From: Flavobacterium pectinovorum
GTDB taxonomy: Bacteria > Bacteroidota > Bacteroidia > Flavobacteriales > Flavobacteriaceae
Direction of reading: 5' to 3'
NCBI RefSeq assembly: GCF_022802975.1
Contig: NZ_JAFEVZ010000017.1
Location: forward strand, 27,549 to 91,548
Length of the DNA: 64,000 nt
Below are positions 35,713-45,247 of the stretch, one piece after another. The position numbers were made by a program, and so were the translations under genes. Within the stretch, counting starts at the first letter, position 1; each line of letters starts with the position of its first letter. The notes under the pieces are model-generated. The model was given only the letters and a program-made list of their open reading frames with translations. It was not told the DNA's origin and ran no database searches.

Positions 35713-36294
35713 ATGATAGCACATTTGCAAGGAAAATTAGTAGAGAAAAATCCAACAGAAGTTGTGATTGATTGTGCAGGGGTTGGATATCTTGTAAATA
35801 TCTCTTTGCATACCTTTTCACTAATTCCAAATACAGATTTTATAAAATTGTACACGCATCTTCTAATTAAGGAAGATGCGCATACTTTATACGGCTTTGC
35901 CGAAAAATCCGAAAGAGAAATATTCAGGATGTTAATATCAGTTTCGGGTATCGGGGCTAATATTGCCAGAACAATGCTGTCTTCAATAGATCCAAGGCAA
36001 ATTATCAATGCAATTGCTTCGGGGGATGTTGGCATTATTCAGTCTATCAAAGGCATCGGGAATAAAACTGCCCAAAGAGTAATATTGGATTTGAAAGAAA
36101 AAGTCTTAAAATTATACGATTTAGATGAAGTTTCTGTTGTTCAAAACAATACAAACCGAGATGAAGCGTTATCTGCTTTAGAAGTTTTAGGTTTTGTTAG
36201 GAAAGCCTCTGAAAAAGTTGTCGAGAAAATTGTAAAAGAAGATCCGGATGCAACTGTAGAAACTATTATCAAAAGAGCTTTAAAAGCGTTATAA
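35713..36294 (+). CDS. ruvA: Holliday junction DNA helicase subunit RuvA
   Basis: This 193-residue protein starts MIAHLQGKLVEKNP, like RuvA in general. The N-terminal OB fold spans about 1-62, the helix-hairpin-helix region (VSGIGANIARTMLSS, IKGIGNKTAQRVILDLK) spans about 70-140, and the C-terminal RuvB-binding domain follows (EALSALEVLGF). RuvA binds the four-way junction and loads RuvB. It is 25 bases upstream of sprA, a neighbourhood I recall from F. johnsoniae. Confidence 0.97.
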   Translation: MIAHLQGKLVEKNPTEVVIDCAGVGYLVNISLHTFSLIPNTDFIKLYTHLLIKEDAHTLYGFAEKSEREIFRMLISVSGIGANIARTMLSSIDPRQIINAIASGDVGIIQSIKGIGNKTAQRVILDLKEKVLKLYDLDEVSVVQNNTNRDEALSALEVLGFVRKASEKVVEKIVKEDPDATVETIIKRALKAL

Positions 36295-36319
36295 ATTACT
36301 ATTAAGACACTTGAATTGT

Positions 36320-39300
36320 ATGCGTAAAATTTTACTTTTTTTACTGGTTTTATTTTGTGGTAATGCTTTGCAGGCACAGGTAAATTCAACAATTCAGGAT
36401 ACTACAAAAACCGGATTTTCTGTTGGGAAATTAGAATTAGAAAATCCGCCAAGTGTACTTTCTGCATACAAATACGATCCTATAACAGACCGTTATATTT
36501 ATACGAGTTCTGTTGATGGTTTTTCTATAGATTATCCTCTGGTTTTGACACCAAAACAATATGAGGATTTACTGCTTAAAGAATCCCGAAGAAATTATTT
36601 TAGACAAAAAATGATTGCTATTGACGGAAAAAAAGCAGGTAGCGAAGATGCTAAAAAAGATTTATTGCCAAGGTATTATGTCAATTCCAGTCTTTTTGAA
36701 TCTATTTTTGGAAGTAATACAATTGATGTAAAACCAACGGGTTCTGTTGAAATGGATTTGGGATTACGTTATAGTAAACAGGACAATCCATCTTTCTCAC
36801 CAAGGAACAGATCAAGCATGACTTTTGATTTTGATCAAAGGATAAGCATGAGTTTAATGGGAAAGGTAGGAACCAGATTAGAGGTAAGTGCTAATTATGA
36901 CACCCAATCTACATTTGCTTTTCAAAATTTATTCAAATTAGCTTATACGCCTACAGAAGATGATATTGTTCAGAAAGTAGAAGTAGGTAACGTGAGTATG
37001 CCTTTAAACAGTACCTTAATTCGTGGGGCACAGAGTTTGTTTGGGGTTAAAACACAATTGCAATTTGGAAAAACGACTGTTACCGGAGTTTTCTCTGAGC
37101 AAAAGTCACAAACAAAAAGCATAGTTGCCGAAGGAGGAGGGACAATTCAGAATTTTGATTTATACGCTCTGGATTATGATAGCGACAGACACTTCTTTTT
37201 GTCGCAATATTTTAGAAATAAATATGATGCTTCATTAAGAAATTATCCTTTTATTGATAGCCGAGTGCAAATAACAAGGTTGGAGATTTGGGTAACAAAC
37301 AAGCAAAATCGTGTTAGTACAACAAGTAACAACCTGCGAAATATAATTGCACTTCAGGATTTAGGAGAAAGCCAGCTTACCGGATTACCGGATTCAAAAG
37401 TGGTTGTGAATACTTCTGCCGGATTTTTTAATGTTAATATTGACTCACCAACAGATAATAAAAACAATAAATATAATCCTGCTGTAATTGGTCAGTCTGG
37501 ATCTTATTTAAATTCAAATATAAGAGAAATTGTAACGGCTAAATCTGGTTTTAATCCTGCTGATGTTCCTGTTGTAAATGAAGGAACTGATTATTCTGTA
37601 CTTGAAAATGCCAGAAAATTAACTACCAATGAGTACACTTTTAACCCTCAGTTAGGTTACATCTCTTTACAGCAACGTTTAGCAAATGATGAAATTTTAG
37701 CAGTTGCTTTTGAATATACAGTGGGAGGAGTTGTGTATCAGGTAGGTGAATTTGGTAGTGATGGTGTTGATGGTACAGTAGTAACAGGTAGTGCCCAAAA
37801 TAATAATCAGGCTGTTATTACGCAAAGTTTGATTTTGAAAATGCTGAAAAGCAGTTTAACAAATGTTCAAAATCCGGTATGGAATCTGATGATGAAAAAT
37901 ATTTATCAGATACCGGGGGCTTATCAGGTAAAACAAGATGATTTTAGGTTTAACATTCTTTATACGGATCCTTCGCCAATAAATTACATAACGCCTGTTG
38001 TTCCTTTTCCTTCTAATCCAACTGTTGAGAATAAAGTAGAGGACACACCTTTGTTAAAGGTTTTCAATCTGGATAAATTAAATTACAATAATGACCCGCA
38101 GGCAGGCGGTGATGGTTTCTTCGATTATCTTCAGGGCATCACTTTTGATGCGCAAAACGGACGAATTATCTTTACCACAAAAGAACCTTTTGGAAAGTTG
38201 TTATTTGATAAATTAAACACAGGAACAGCAGGAGAAAATTACGACAGTCCGGGGACTTATAATCCGAATCAGAAGAAATATGTGTACAACACGATGTACA
38301 CAGAAACCCAGACAAAAGCTTTACAGGATAGTGATAAAAATAAATTTTTATTAAGAGGGAAATATAAGTCATCCGGAAGTGATGGAATTCCGATAGGTGC
38401 TTTTAATGTTCCGCAAGGTTCTGTAGTAGTTACGGCTGCCGGAAGGGTTCTGGTTGAAGGAATTGATTATAGTGTCGATTATCAGTTAGGAAGGGTTCAG
38501 ATATTGGATCCGTCATTACAGGCTTCTAATACGCCAATCGAAGTCTCTTTAGAAAATAATTCGGTTTTTGGACAGCAGACCAGAAGGTTTATGGGGCTGA
38601 ATGTAGAGCATAAGATATCTGATAAATTTGTAGTTGGGGGAACTTACTTAAAAATGACTGAAAGACCATTTACCCAAAAATCCAGTTATGGTCAGGAATC
38701 TGTAAATAATACTATTTTTGGTTTTAATGGAAATTACTCAACCGAAATTCCTTTTTTTACAAGATTAGTAAATAAGCTGCCTAACATTGATACAGACGTT
38801 CCTTCTAATCTTTCGATAAGAGGTGAAGTTGCATTTTTAAAACCGGATGCACCAAAAGCAAGTGATTTTGAAGGTGAAGCAACTATATATGTAGATGATT
38901 TTGAAGGTTCACAGTCTACTATAGACATGAGATCTGCTTATGCATGGAGTCTTGCTTCAACACCATTTATTAATGCTGATGGTGATCCTACATTTAATGC
39001 ACATTTTGACAATTTACAATACGGTTATAAGAGGGCAAAACTGGCATGGTATACTATAGACCCGATTTTTTATACTCAAAAACCATCCGGAATATCAAAT
39101 GACGATCTGTCTTTGAACACTACCCGAAGAATTTACAGCAAAGAATTATATCCTAATACTGATATCGCTCAGGGGCAGTTACAAGTAATTAATACGCTTG
39201 ATTTAAGTTATTATCCTTCAGAAAGAGGGCCTTATAATAATAATCCAGATTTTGCTACAAATCCGGCAAATGGTAATTTTGGTGGGATTATGCGTTCTTT

Positions 39301-42300
39301 AAATTCTACCAATTTTGAACAAAGCAATGTCGAATTTATCCAGTTTTGGATGTTAGATCCTTATTATGAAGGAAATGGAGCAGCTCAGTCTTCCAATACG
39401 GGTAAAATTTATTTCAATTTAGGAGAGATTTCTGAAGATGTTTTAAAAGACGGCAGGAAGCAATATGAAAACGGTCTTGGACCCGATCAGTTAGTGGTAA
39501 AGCCACAGCCAATTTGGGGAGATGTTCCGGCTTCGCAATCCTTAATATATGCTTTTGATAATAATGCAGGTAACAGAACCAATCAGGATGTAGGTTTAGA
39601 TGGTTTGCCAAATGCAAGAGAAGCTGCGATTTATACTAATTATGCCTCTGAACCGGATCCGGCAGCAGATGATTATACTTATTTTTTAAATACAAACGGA
39701 GGTGTTCTGGATCGTTATAAAAAATATAATGGTGTCGAAGGAAACTCAGCAGTAGATATAAATGATGCCAACAGGGCATCAACAACTCTTCCAGATGTCG
39801 AAGATATTAATCGCGATAATACGATGAATACTATTAATGCTTATTATGAATACAGCATTGATATGAAACCAGGTATGGAAACCGGACAAAATTATATTAC
39901 AGATGTCAGAGAAGTAAATGATGTTCCGTTGCCGAATGGTACAAATACTAAAGCGAGATGGATTCAGTTTAAAATACCGATCGCAGAATTTAAAAATAAA
40001 ATTGGAAAACCTGATTTAAGATCTATCCGTTTTATGAGAATGTTTATGACCGGATTTACCGATCAGATCACGGTACGTTTTGGCTCTTTGGATTTGGTTA
40101 GAGGAGAATGGAGAAGATATGAGGGAACTCTTGATGCGGCAGATACCAATCCGTTGGATGACGGTACTATTTTTGAAGTACAAGCAGTAAATGTTCAGGA
40201 AAACAGTACAAAATCTCCGGTAAATTATGTTATGCCACCAAATGTTCAGAGAGAACAATTGTATAATAATAATACCGTAATCAATCAAAATGAACAGTCT
40301 TTAGCCCTGCGTGTTTCAGGAAATGGTTTAGAAAAGCAGGACTCAAGAGCTGCTTTCAAAAATGTAAGCCTTGATATGCGTCAGTATAAAAAACTAAAAA
40401 TGTTTCTTCATGCTGAATCACTGGAAAAAGAAGTTGCTCTTGGTGATAATGAAATGACTGCATTTATTCGTTTTGGAAATGATTTTACAGAGAACTTTTA
40501 TCAGATTGAAATGCCATTAAAAGTAACTCAATCAGGAGGAGGGAGTAATATAAGTCCTGATTTGGTTTGGCCCGAAGAAAATGCAATGGATTTGGCTCTT
40601 GCTTTATTGACAAAAATGAAGATCAAAGGGATGAGTGTTGATATCAATTCGCCTAAACGTGACATAAATGGAATTTATTATCCGGATGAAGATGGAGATA
40701 TTAATGGGGATATAGATTTAAGAGATGGAGACCGCAGATTGAGATTGGGTATAAAAGGAAATCCAAACTTTGGGATGGTTCGAAATTTAATGGTTGGTCT
40801 TAAAAATAATGTAACAGATAAACAAGTCAAAGGTGAAGTCTGGTTCAATGAGCTTCGTTTATCTGATATGGATAATAAGGGCGGTATGGCAGCAATCTTA
40901 AATATTGATACTAATATGGCTGATTTTGCTACAGTTTCGGCAACCGGGCGAAAAAGCACCATTGGTTTTGGGGCTATTGAAGAGGGAGCAAACGAAAGAG
41001 ATCGTGAAGATATTCAACAATATAACATCGTTACGAATTTAAATTTAGGAAAATTACTGCCTCCAAAATGGGGCATAAACCTTCCGTTTAATTATGCTAT
41101 TGGCGAAGAAGTAATTACACCGGAATATGATCCTTTTAATCAGGATATTAAACTGGAGCAATTGCTGAATGAAACTACAGATCAGGCTCAAAAAGACAAC
41201 ATCAAAAACAGGGCAATAGATTATACCAAACGTAAAAGTATCAATTTTATAGGGGTTAGAAAAGACAGGGCACCGGAACAAAAACCGCATGTTTATGATG
41301 TTGAGAATTTTACATTCTCACAGTCTTATAATCAGGTTGAACGTCATGATTATGAGATTGAAGATTATGAAGACGAATTGTCAAACTCATCTGTAAATTA
41401 TGCTTATACGTTTCAGCCAAAAGAAGTAGTTCCTTTTAAGGAGAATAAATTCATGAAAAAAAGTGAGTATTGGAAATTATTGAGTGATTTCAATTTTAAT
41501 TATCTGCCTTCTAATATTTCTTTTAATTCAAATATTATAAGACAAAGCAATCGCCAGCAATTCAGACAGGTTGAAGATGTTCAGGGAATTGGATTGGATG
41601 CGCTTTACAGAAGAAATTTCGCCCATAATTATCAATACGGATTTGGATTTAACTTAACTAAATCTTTAAAATTAAATTATACGGCATCTTCAAATAATAT
41701 TGTTAAGAATTTTTTGAACGACGATAATACTCCTAAAGAGGATTTCAGTATCTGGGATGATTATTTCGATCTTGGAACACCAAATCAGCATACACAACAA
41801 TTGATTGTAAATTATGATATTCCAATTAACAAATTGCCAATCTTTAGTTTTATAAAAGCAAATTACTCCTATACCGCAGATTACAACTGGCAGCGATCTT
41901 CAACGGCGTTGTCTCAATACGAAGAGGAAAACCCTGATGGATCTACTACAATCTATAATTTAGGAAATACGATTCAGAATGCCAATTCAAATACTTTAAG
42001 TACAACTTTTAATATGACAACATTGTACAAGTATTTAGGATTAACGCCGGGGGCCAAAAAAGCAGTAAAGCCAAAACCGGCAGGACCTCCTAAACCGGGA
42101 GAAAAAATAGTAAACACAAATAAACCAGCTACGGCCGGCAGTCCGTTTTATGATGGTTTGATTGGTGTTTTAACGAGTGTAAAAAATATTCAGGTAAATT
42201 ATACAGAGAACAGCGGAACTGTTTTGCCCGGTTATACTCCGGGGATAGGCTTTTTAGGAACTTCAAAGCCTACGTTAGGTTTTGTTTTTGGAAGTCAGGA

Positions 42301-43576
42301 TGATGTACGTTATGAAGCTGCCAAAAACGGCTGGTTGACAACCTATGATAATTTCAATCAAAATTTTACACAGGTAAATACTAAAATTTTAAAAGTAACA
42401 GCAAATGTTGATTTGTTTCCGGATTTTAAAATAGATTTGACAATGGACAGATCGTATTCTGAAAATTCTTCAGAACAGTATAGTGTTACTAATGGTCAAT
42501 ATGCTGCATTGTCTCCATACACTTATGGAATGTTTTCTATTTCTACTGTATTAATCAAAACAGCATTTTCTAAAAGTGATGAAAATGTATCAGCAGCTTT
42601 TGATGATTTTAGAGAAAATCGTTTAACAATTGCCAATCGTTTGGCCGAAGGCAGATACGGAACTGCAATTCCAAGATATGACGTAGGTGATCTTCCGCTA
42701 GAGGATGCTGGGCAACCTATAGATAATCTTGCCAATCCTAATAATGCTGAAAGAAAACAAATTATAGCAAATGATGGTTATCCTGTAGGGTATGGTAAAA
42801 GTAATCAGGCAGTTTTATTGCCGGCTTTTTTAGCTGCTTATTCGGGTGGTGATGCTTCTAAGTCTTCAACTGGAATTTTTAGAAATTTTCCTATTCCAAA
42901 CTGGAGTATAAAATATAATGGACTGATGCGATATAAATATTTCAAAGACAGGTTTAAGCGCTTTTCTTTGCAGCATAATTATCGTGCTTCTTATACGATT
43001 AATCAGTTTAGATCAAATTTTGATTATAATGAAAATCCGGACGGTACAGATGTAAATGGTAATTTTTTCAATAAAACAATTATGTCCAATGTTAATCTGG
43101 TAGAACAATTTAGCCCATTAATTCGTGTAGATTTTGAATTGAAAGGTTCGTTAAGAGTACTTACAGAAGTTAAGAAAGACAGGGCTTTATCAATGAGTTT
43201 TGATAATAATTTATTGACAGAAGTTAAAGGTCTTGAATATGTTGTAGGTTTAGGTTATCGTTTTAAAGATGTTATTTTTTCATCGACTTTAGCTGATAAT
43301 CCAACAGGAATTATAAAAAGCGATATAAATATCAAAGCTGATTTTTCGTATAGAAATAATCAGACTCTGGTTCGCTATTTAGATTATGACAATAATCAAT
43401 TAGCTGCCGGTCAAAACATCTGGTCGTTAAAACTTACTGCAGATTATGCTTTCAGTAAGAACCTTACGGCTATTTTCTATTATGACCATTCGTTTTCTAA
43501 AGCAGTCATTTCTACTTCATTTCCATTAACTAATATTCGTTCAGGATTTACAATTCGATATAATTTTGGAAATTAA
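36320..43576 (+). CDS. sprA: type IX secretion translocon and gliding motility protein SprA
   Basis: The start is placed at the ATG at 36320 (MRKILLFLLVLFCGNALQAQ, a signal peptide), giving 2418 residues; an in-frame TTG at 36311 is less likely. Length and N-terminal pattern fit F. johnsoniae SprA, which is about 2400 residues. SprA forms the very large outer-membrane beta-barrel through which type IX substrates cross. Many Arg/Tyr-rich amphipathic strands are visible across the protein, and a Pro/Lys-rich insert (AKKAVKPKPAGPPKPGEK) lies near residue 1915. The last residues, TIRYNFGN, look like a closing strand. It is required for gliding in the model species. Confidence 0.95.
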   Translation: MRKILLFLLVLFCGNALQAQVNSTIQDTTKTGFSVGKLELENPPSVLSAYKYDPITDRYIYTSSVDGFSIDYPLVLTPKQYEDLLLKESRRNYFRQKMIAIDGKKAGSEDAKKDLLPRYYVNSSLFESIFGSNTIDVKPTGSVEMDLGLRYSKQDNPSFSPRNRSSMTFDFDQRISMSLMGKVGTRLEVSANYDTQSTFAFQNLFKLAYTPTEDDIVQKVEVGNVSMPLNSTLIRGAQSLFGVKTQLQFGKTTVTGVFSEQKSQTKSIVAEGGGTIQNFDLYALDYDSDRHFFLSQYFRNKYDASLRNYPFIDSRVQITRLEIWVTNKQNRVSTTSNNLRNIIALQDLGESQLTGLPDSKVVVNTSAGFFNVNIDSPTDNKNNKYNPAVIGQSGSYLNSNIREIVTAKSGFNPADVPVVNEGTDYSVLENARKLTTNEYTFNPQLGYISLQQRLANDEILAVAFEYTVGGVVYQVGEFGSDGVDGTVVTGSAQNNNQAVITQSLILKMLKSSLTNVQNPVWNLMMKNIYQIPGAYQVKQDDFRFNILYTDPSPINYITPVVPFPSNPTVENKVEDTPLLKVFNLDKLNYNNDPQAGGDGFFDYLQGITFDAQNGRIIFTTKEPFGKLLFDKLNTGTAGENYDSPGTYNPNQKKYVYNTMYTETQTKALQDSDKNKFLLRGKYKSSGSDGIPIGAFNVPQGSVVVTAAGRVLVEGIDYSVDYQLGRVQILDPSLQASNTPIEVSLENNSVFGQQTRRFMGLNVEHKISDKFVVGGTYLKMTERPFTQKSSYGQESVNNTIFGFNGNYSTEIPFFTRLVNKLPNIDTDVPSNLSIRGEVAFLKPDAPKASDFEGEATIYVDDFEGSQSTIDMRSAYAWSLASTPFINADGDPTFNAHFDNLQYGYKRAKLAWYTIDPIFYTQKPSGISNDDLSLNTTRRIYSKELYPNTDIAQGQLQVINTLDLSYYPSERGPYNNNPDFATNPANGNFGGIMRSLNSTNFEQSNVEFIQFWMLDPYYEGNGAAQSSNTGKIYFNLGEISEDVLKDGRKQYENGLGPDQLVVKPQPIWGDVPASQSLIYAFDNNAGNRTNQDVGLDGLPNAREAAIYTNYASEPDPAADDYTYFLNTNGGVLDRYKKYNGVEGNSAVDINDANRASTTLPDVEDINRDNTMNTINAYYEYSIDMKPGMETGQNYITDVREVNDVPLPNGTNTKARWIQFKIPIAEFKNKIGKPDLRSIRFMRMFMTGFTDQITVRFGSLDLVRGEWRRYEGTLDAADTNPLDDGTIFEVQAVNVQENSTKSPVNYVMPPNVQREQLYNNNTVINQNEQSLALRVSGNGLEKQDSRAAFKNVSLDMRQYKKLKMFLHAESLEKEVALGDNEMTAFIRFGNDFTENFYQIEMPLKVTQSGGGSNISPDLVWPEENAMDLALALLTKMKIKGMSVDINSPKRDINGIYYPDEDGDINGDIDLRDGDRRLRLGIKGNPNFGMVRNLMVGLKNNVTDKQVKGEVWFNELRLSDMDNKGGMAAILNIDTNMADFATVSATGRKSTIGFGAIEEGANERDREDIQQYNIVTNLNLGKLLPPKWGINLPFNYAIGEEVITPEYDPFNQDIKLEQLLNETTDQAQKDNIKNRAIDYTKRKSINFIGVRKDRAPEQKPHVYDVENFTFSQSYNQVERHDYEIEDYEDELSNSSVNYAYTFQPKEVVPFKENKFMKKSEYWKLLSDFNFNYLPSNISFNSNIIRQSNRQQFRQVEDVQGIGLDALYRRNFAHNYQYGFGFNLTKSLKLNYTASSNNIVKNFLNDDNTPKEDFSIWDDYFDLGTPNQHTQQLIVNYDIPINKLPIFSFIKANYSYTADYNWQRSSTALSQYEEENPDGSTTIYNLGNTIQNANSNTLSTTFNMTTLYKYLGLTPGAKKAVKPKPAGPPKPGEKIVNTNKPATAGSPFYDGLIGVLTSVKNIQVNYTENSGTVLPGYTPGIGFLGTSKPTLGFVFGSQDDVRYEAAKNGWLTTYDNFNQNFTQVNTKILKVTANVDLFPDFKIDLTMDRSYSENSSEQYSVTNGQYAALSPYTYGMFSISTVLIKTAFSKSDENVSAAFDDFRENRLTIANRLAEGRYGTAIPRYDVGDLPLEDAGQPIDNLANPNNAERKQIIANDGYPVGYGKSNQAVLLPAFLAAYSGGDASKSSTGIFRNFPIPNWSIKYNGLMRYKYFKDRFKRFSLQHNYRASYTINQFRSNFDYNENPDGTDVNGNFFNKTIMSNVNLVEQFSPLIRVDFELKGSLRVLTEVKKDRALSMSFDNNLLTEVKGLEYVVGLGYRFKDVIFSSTLADNPTGIIKSDINIKADFSYRNNQTLVRYLDYDNNQLAAGQNIWSLKLTADYAFSKNLTAIFYYDHSFSKAVISTSFPLTNIRSGFTIRYNFGN

Positions 43577-43613
43577 TTTTGTGATTCTAATCTGATTTTC
43601 ATTAGAAGATTGT

Positions 43614-43621
43614 TACATTTG
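43614..43621 (+). promoter_or_regulatory. -7 promoter box upstream of gcvH
   Basis: TACATTTG lies 40 bases before the gcvH ATG. No TTTG box is found at the usual distance, so gcvH may also depend on read-through from sprA. Confidence 0.4.
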
Positions 43622-43661
43622 TTGCTTTAAAATTAAATTATCAATTTTCAAACATAGTATT

Positions 43662-44042
43662 ATGAGCATACCAGCAAATTTAAAGTACACAAAAGATCAC
43701 GAATGGGTTAGCATCGATGGAGATGTTGCAACAGTAGGAATTACTCATTTTGCTCAAAAAGAATTAGGAGATATTGTGTATGTTGAAGTAGAAACTTTAG
43801 ATCAGACATTAGATAAAGACGAAGTTTTTGGAACTGTTGAGGCTGTAAAAACGGTTTCTGATTTGTTTTTGCCTTTAACTGGAGAAATCATTGCTTTTAA
43901 CGAAGATTTAGAGAGTACTCCGGAAGCAGTAAACTCTGATCCATACGGAGCAGGATGGATGATTAAAATAAAAATTGCTAACGCTTCAGAAATTGATTCA
44001 TTGTTGTCAGATGAAGCATACAAACAACTTATAGGTGCCTAA
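43662..44042 (+). CDS. gcvH: glycine cleavage system H protein
   Basis: This 126-residue protein has the lipoylation motif GTVEAVKTVSDL with Lys 63 as the expected lipoyl site, and the HEWVSIDGDVATVGIT start. H protein shuttles the aminomethyl group between the P, T and L proteins of glycine cleavage. The other subunits are not in this window. It overlaps the VanZ-like gene by eight bases. Confidence 0.97.
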   Translation: MSIPANLKYTKDHEWVSIDGDVATVGITHFAQKELGDIVYVEVETLDQTLDKDEVFGTVEAVKTVSDLFLPLTGEIIAFNEDLESTPEAVNSDPYGAGWMIKIKIANASEIDSLLSDEAYKQLIGA

Positions 44043-44418
44043 ACAACTGCTTTTATTGTGGGCTGTAATTTGCTCAGGAATCATTACCTATTTTTGTCTG
44101 ACAGACTCAAGTAATATTCCGGTGGTAAATTTTCCTAATACCGATAAAATAGTACATTTTTGTTTTCACTTTGGATTTACAATATCGTGGATTTTGTTTT
44201 TCAAAAAAGAATTTAAAGGAAAGAGTACAGATGATTATCAGGCCTATTTGATTTCATTTATATTTTCAGTTTTTTTTGGAATAACAATTGAGATATTGCA
44301 AGGTATTTTTACCAAAACAAGAGTCGCAGATATTGTAGATATTTTAGGTAATGCAATTGGAGCTACAGCAGCTATTTTTGCTGCAATAGCTTTTAAGAAG
44401 CAAATCGATAAGATATAA
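44035..44418 (+). CDS. VanZ-like small membrane protein
   Basis: The start is a GTG at 44035 that overlaps gcvH by 8 bases; the 127-residue product begins MPKQLLLLW. It has about four transmembrane segments and the VanZ-type pattern TDKIVHFCFHFGF near residues 36-48 and EILQGIFTKTRVADIVDILGN near residues 84-104. VanZ itself gives low-level teicoplanin resistance in enterococci; the role of Bacteroidetes members is unknown. It is followed by a strong terminator. Confidence 0.85.
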   Translation: MPKQLLLLWAVICSGIITYFCLTDSSNIPVVNFPNTDKIVHFCFHFGFTISWILFFKKEFKGKSTDDYQAYLISFIFSVFFGITIEILQGIFTKTRVADIVDILGNAIGATAAIFAAIAFKKQIDKI

Positions 44419-44429
44419 AGATAAAAAAT

Positions 44430-44450
44430 CCCACTTCGGTGGGTTTTTTT
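44430..44450 (+). terminator. terminator with UUCG tetraloop
   Basis: CCCAC, loop TTCG, GTGGG and seven T residues (44430-44450), directly after the VanZ-like gene. Confidence 0.93.
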
Positions 44451-44469
44451 ATTTTCTGAATTTAAAATG

Positions 44470-44477
44470 TATTTTTG
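44470..44477 (+). promoter_or_regulatory. -7 promoter box of deoC
   Basis: TATTTTTG, 26 bases before the deoC ATG, directly after the terminator. The TTTG box is not clear. Confidence 0.45.
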
Positions 44478-44503
44478 CCTTAATTTCTAGTAATTGTAAA
44501 AGC

Positions 44504-45247
44504 ATGAATATTAAACAATATTTAGATTCTACGTATTTAAAAACCGCTTTTCAGACCGGAATTTCGGAAACTGAAAACGAGATTGTGGTCAAAAATGCGA
44601 TTAAGGAAGCAATTGATGAAGGTTTTAAGCTGATTATGATTCGTTCAGAATACGTAGCTTTAGCCAGAGAAATGATTTTACAAGCGAATTCGAATCTGAA
44701 TGTAGGAACGGTTATAGATTTTCCGGAAGGTAAATCAAGTTTGGAAACGAAGGTTAAAGAAGCAAATGAAGCAATAGCAAATGGTGCAGATGATCTGGAT
44801 TTTGTTTGTAACTACGAAGCCTTTAAAAACGGAGATACTGAATTAGTAAAACAAGAGGTTTTAGTTGCGACACAAATAGGATTAGCGAATAATAAAACAG
44901 TTAAATGGATTATTGAAGTTGCGGCTTTAAGCGATAAAGAAATTATTCAGCTTTCATCGTTGATAAAAAATATTGTTATCTCAAATTTTAAAGAGGAAGA
45001 TTATGCTTCGGTTTTTGTTAAATCATCAACCGGATTTTATAAAACTGATGATAATTCGCCAAATGGAGTTACGATTCCGGCAATTATTATGATGTTAGAA
45101 AATGCATCGCCTTTGCCAGTAAAGGCAGCCGGAGGAGTTAAATCATACGAAGAAGCAATTGAAATGATTCGTTTAGGAGTTAAACGCATCGGAACTTCAT
45201 CGGCAAAAGCAATTGCAAATGGAGGAAATATCCCAAATCAATACTAA
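44504..45247 (+). CDS. deoC: deoxyribose-phosphate aldolase
   Basis: This 247-residue TIM-barrel protein carries the Schiff base Lys in FVKSSTGF near residue 173, the LDFVCNY segment near residue 97 and the proton-relay segment VKAAGGVKS near residue 207. The enzyme cleaves 2-deoxyribose 5-phosphate into glyceraldehyde 3-phosphate and acetaldehyde in the cytosol. Its last base is the first base of the next gene's ATG (TAATG), so deoC and the remB-like gene form a coupled pair. Confidence 0.95.
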   Translation: MNIKQYLDSTYLKTAFQTGISETENEIVVKNAIKEAIDEGFKLIMIRSEYVALAREMILQANSNLNVGTVIDFPEGKSSLETKVKEANEAIANGADDLDFVCNYEAFKNGDTELVKQEVLVATQIGLANNKTVKWIIEVAALSDKEIIQLSSLIKNIVISNFKEEDYASVFVKSSTGFYKTDDNSPNGVTIPAIIMMLENASPLPVKAAGGVKSYEEAIEMIRLGVKRIGTSSAKAIANGGNIPNQY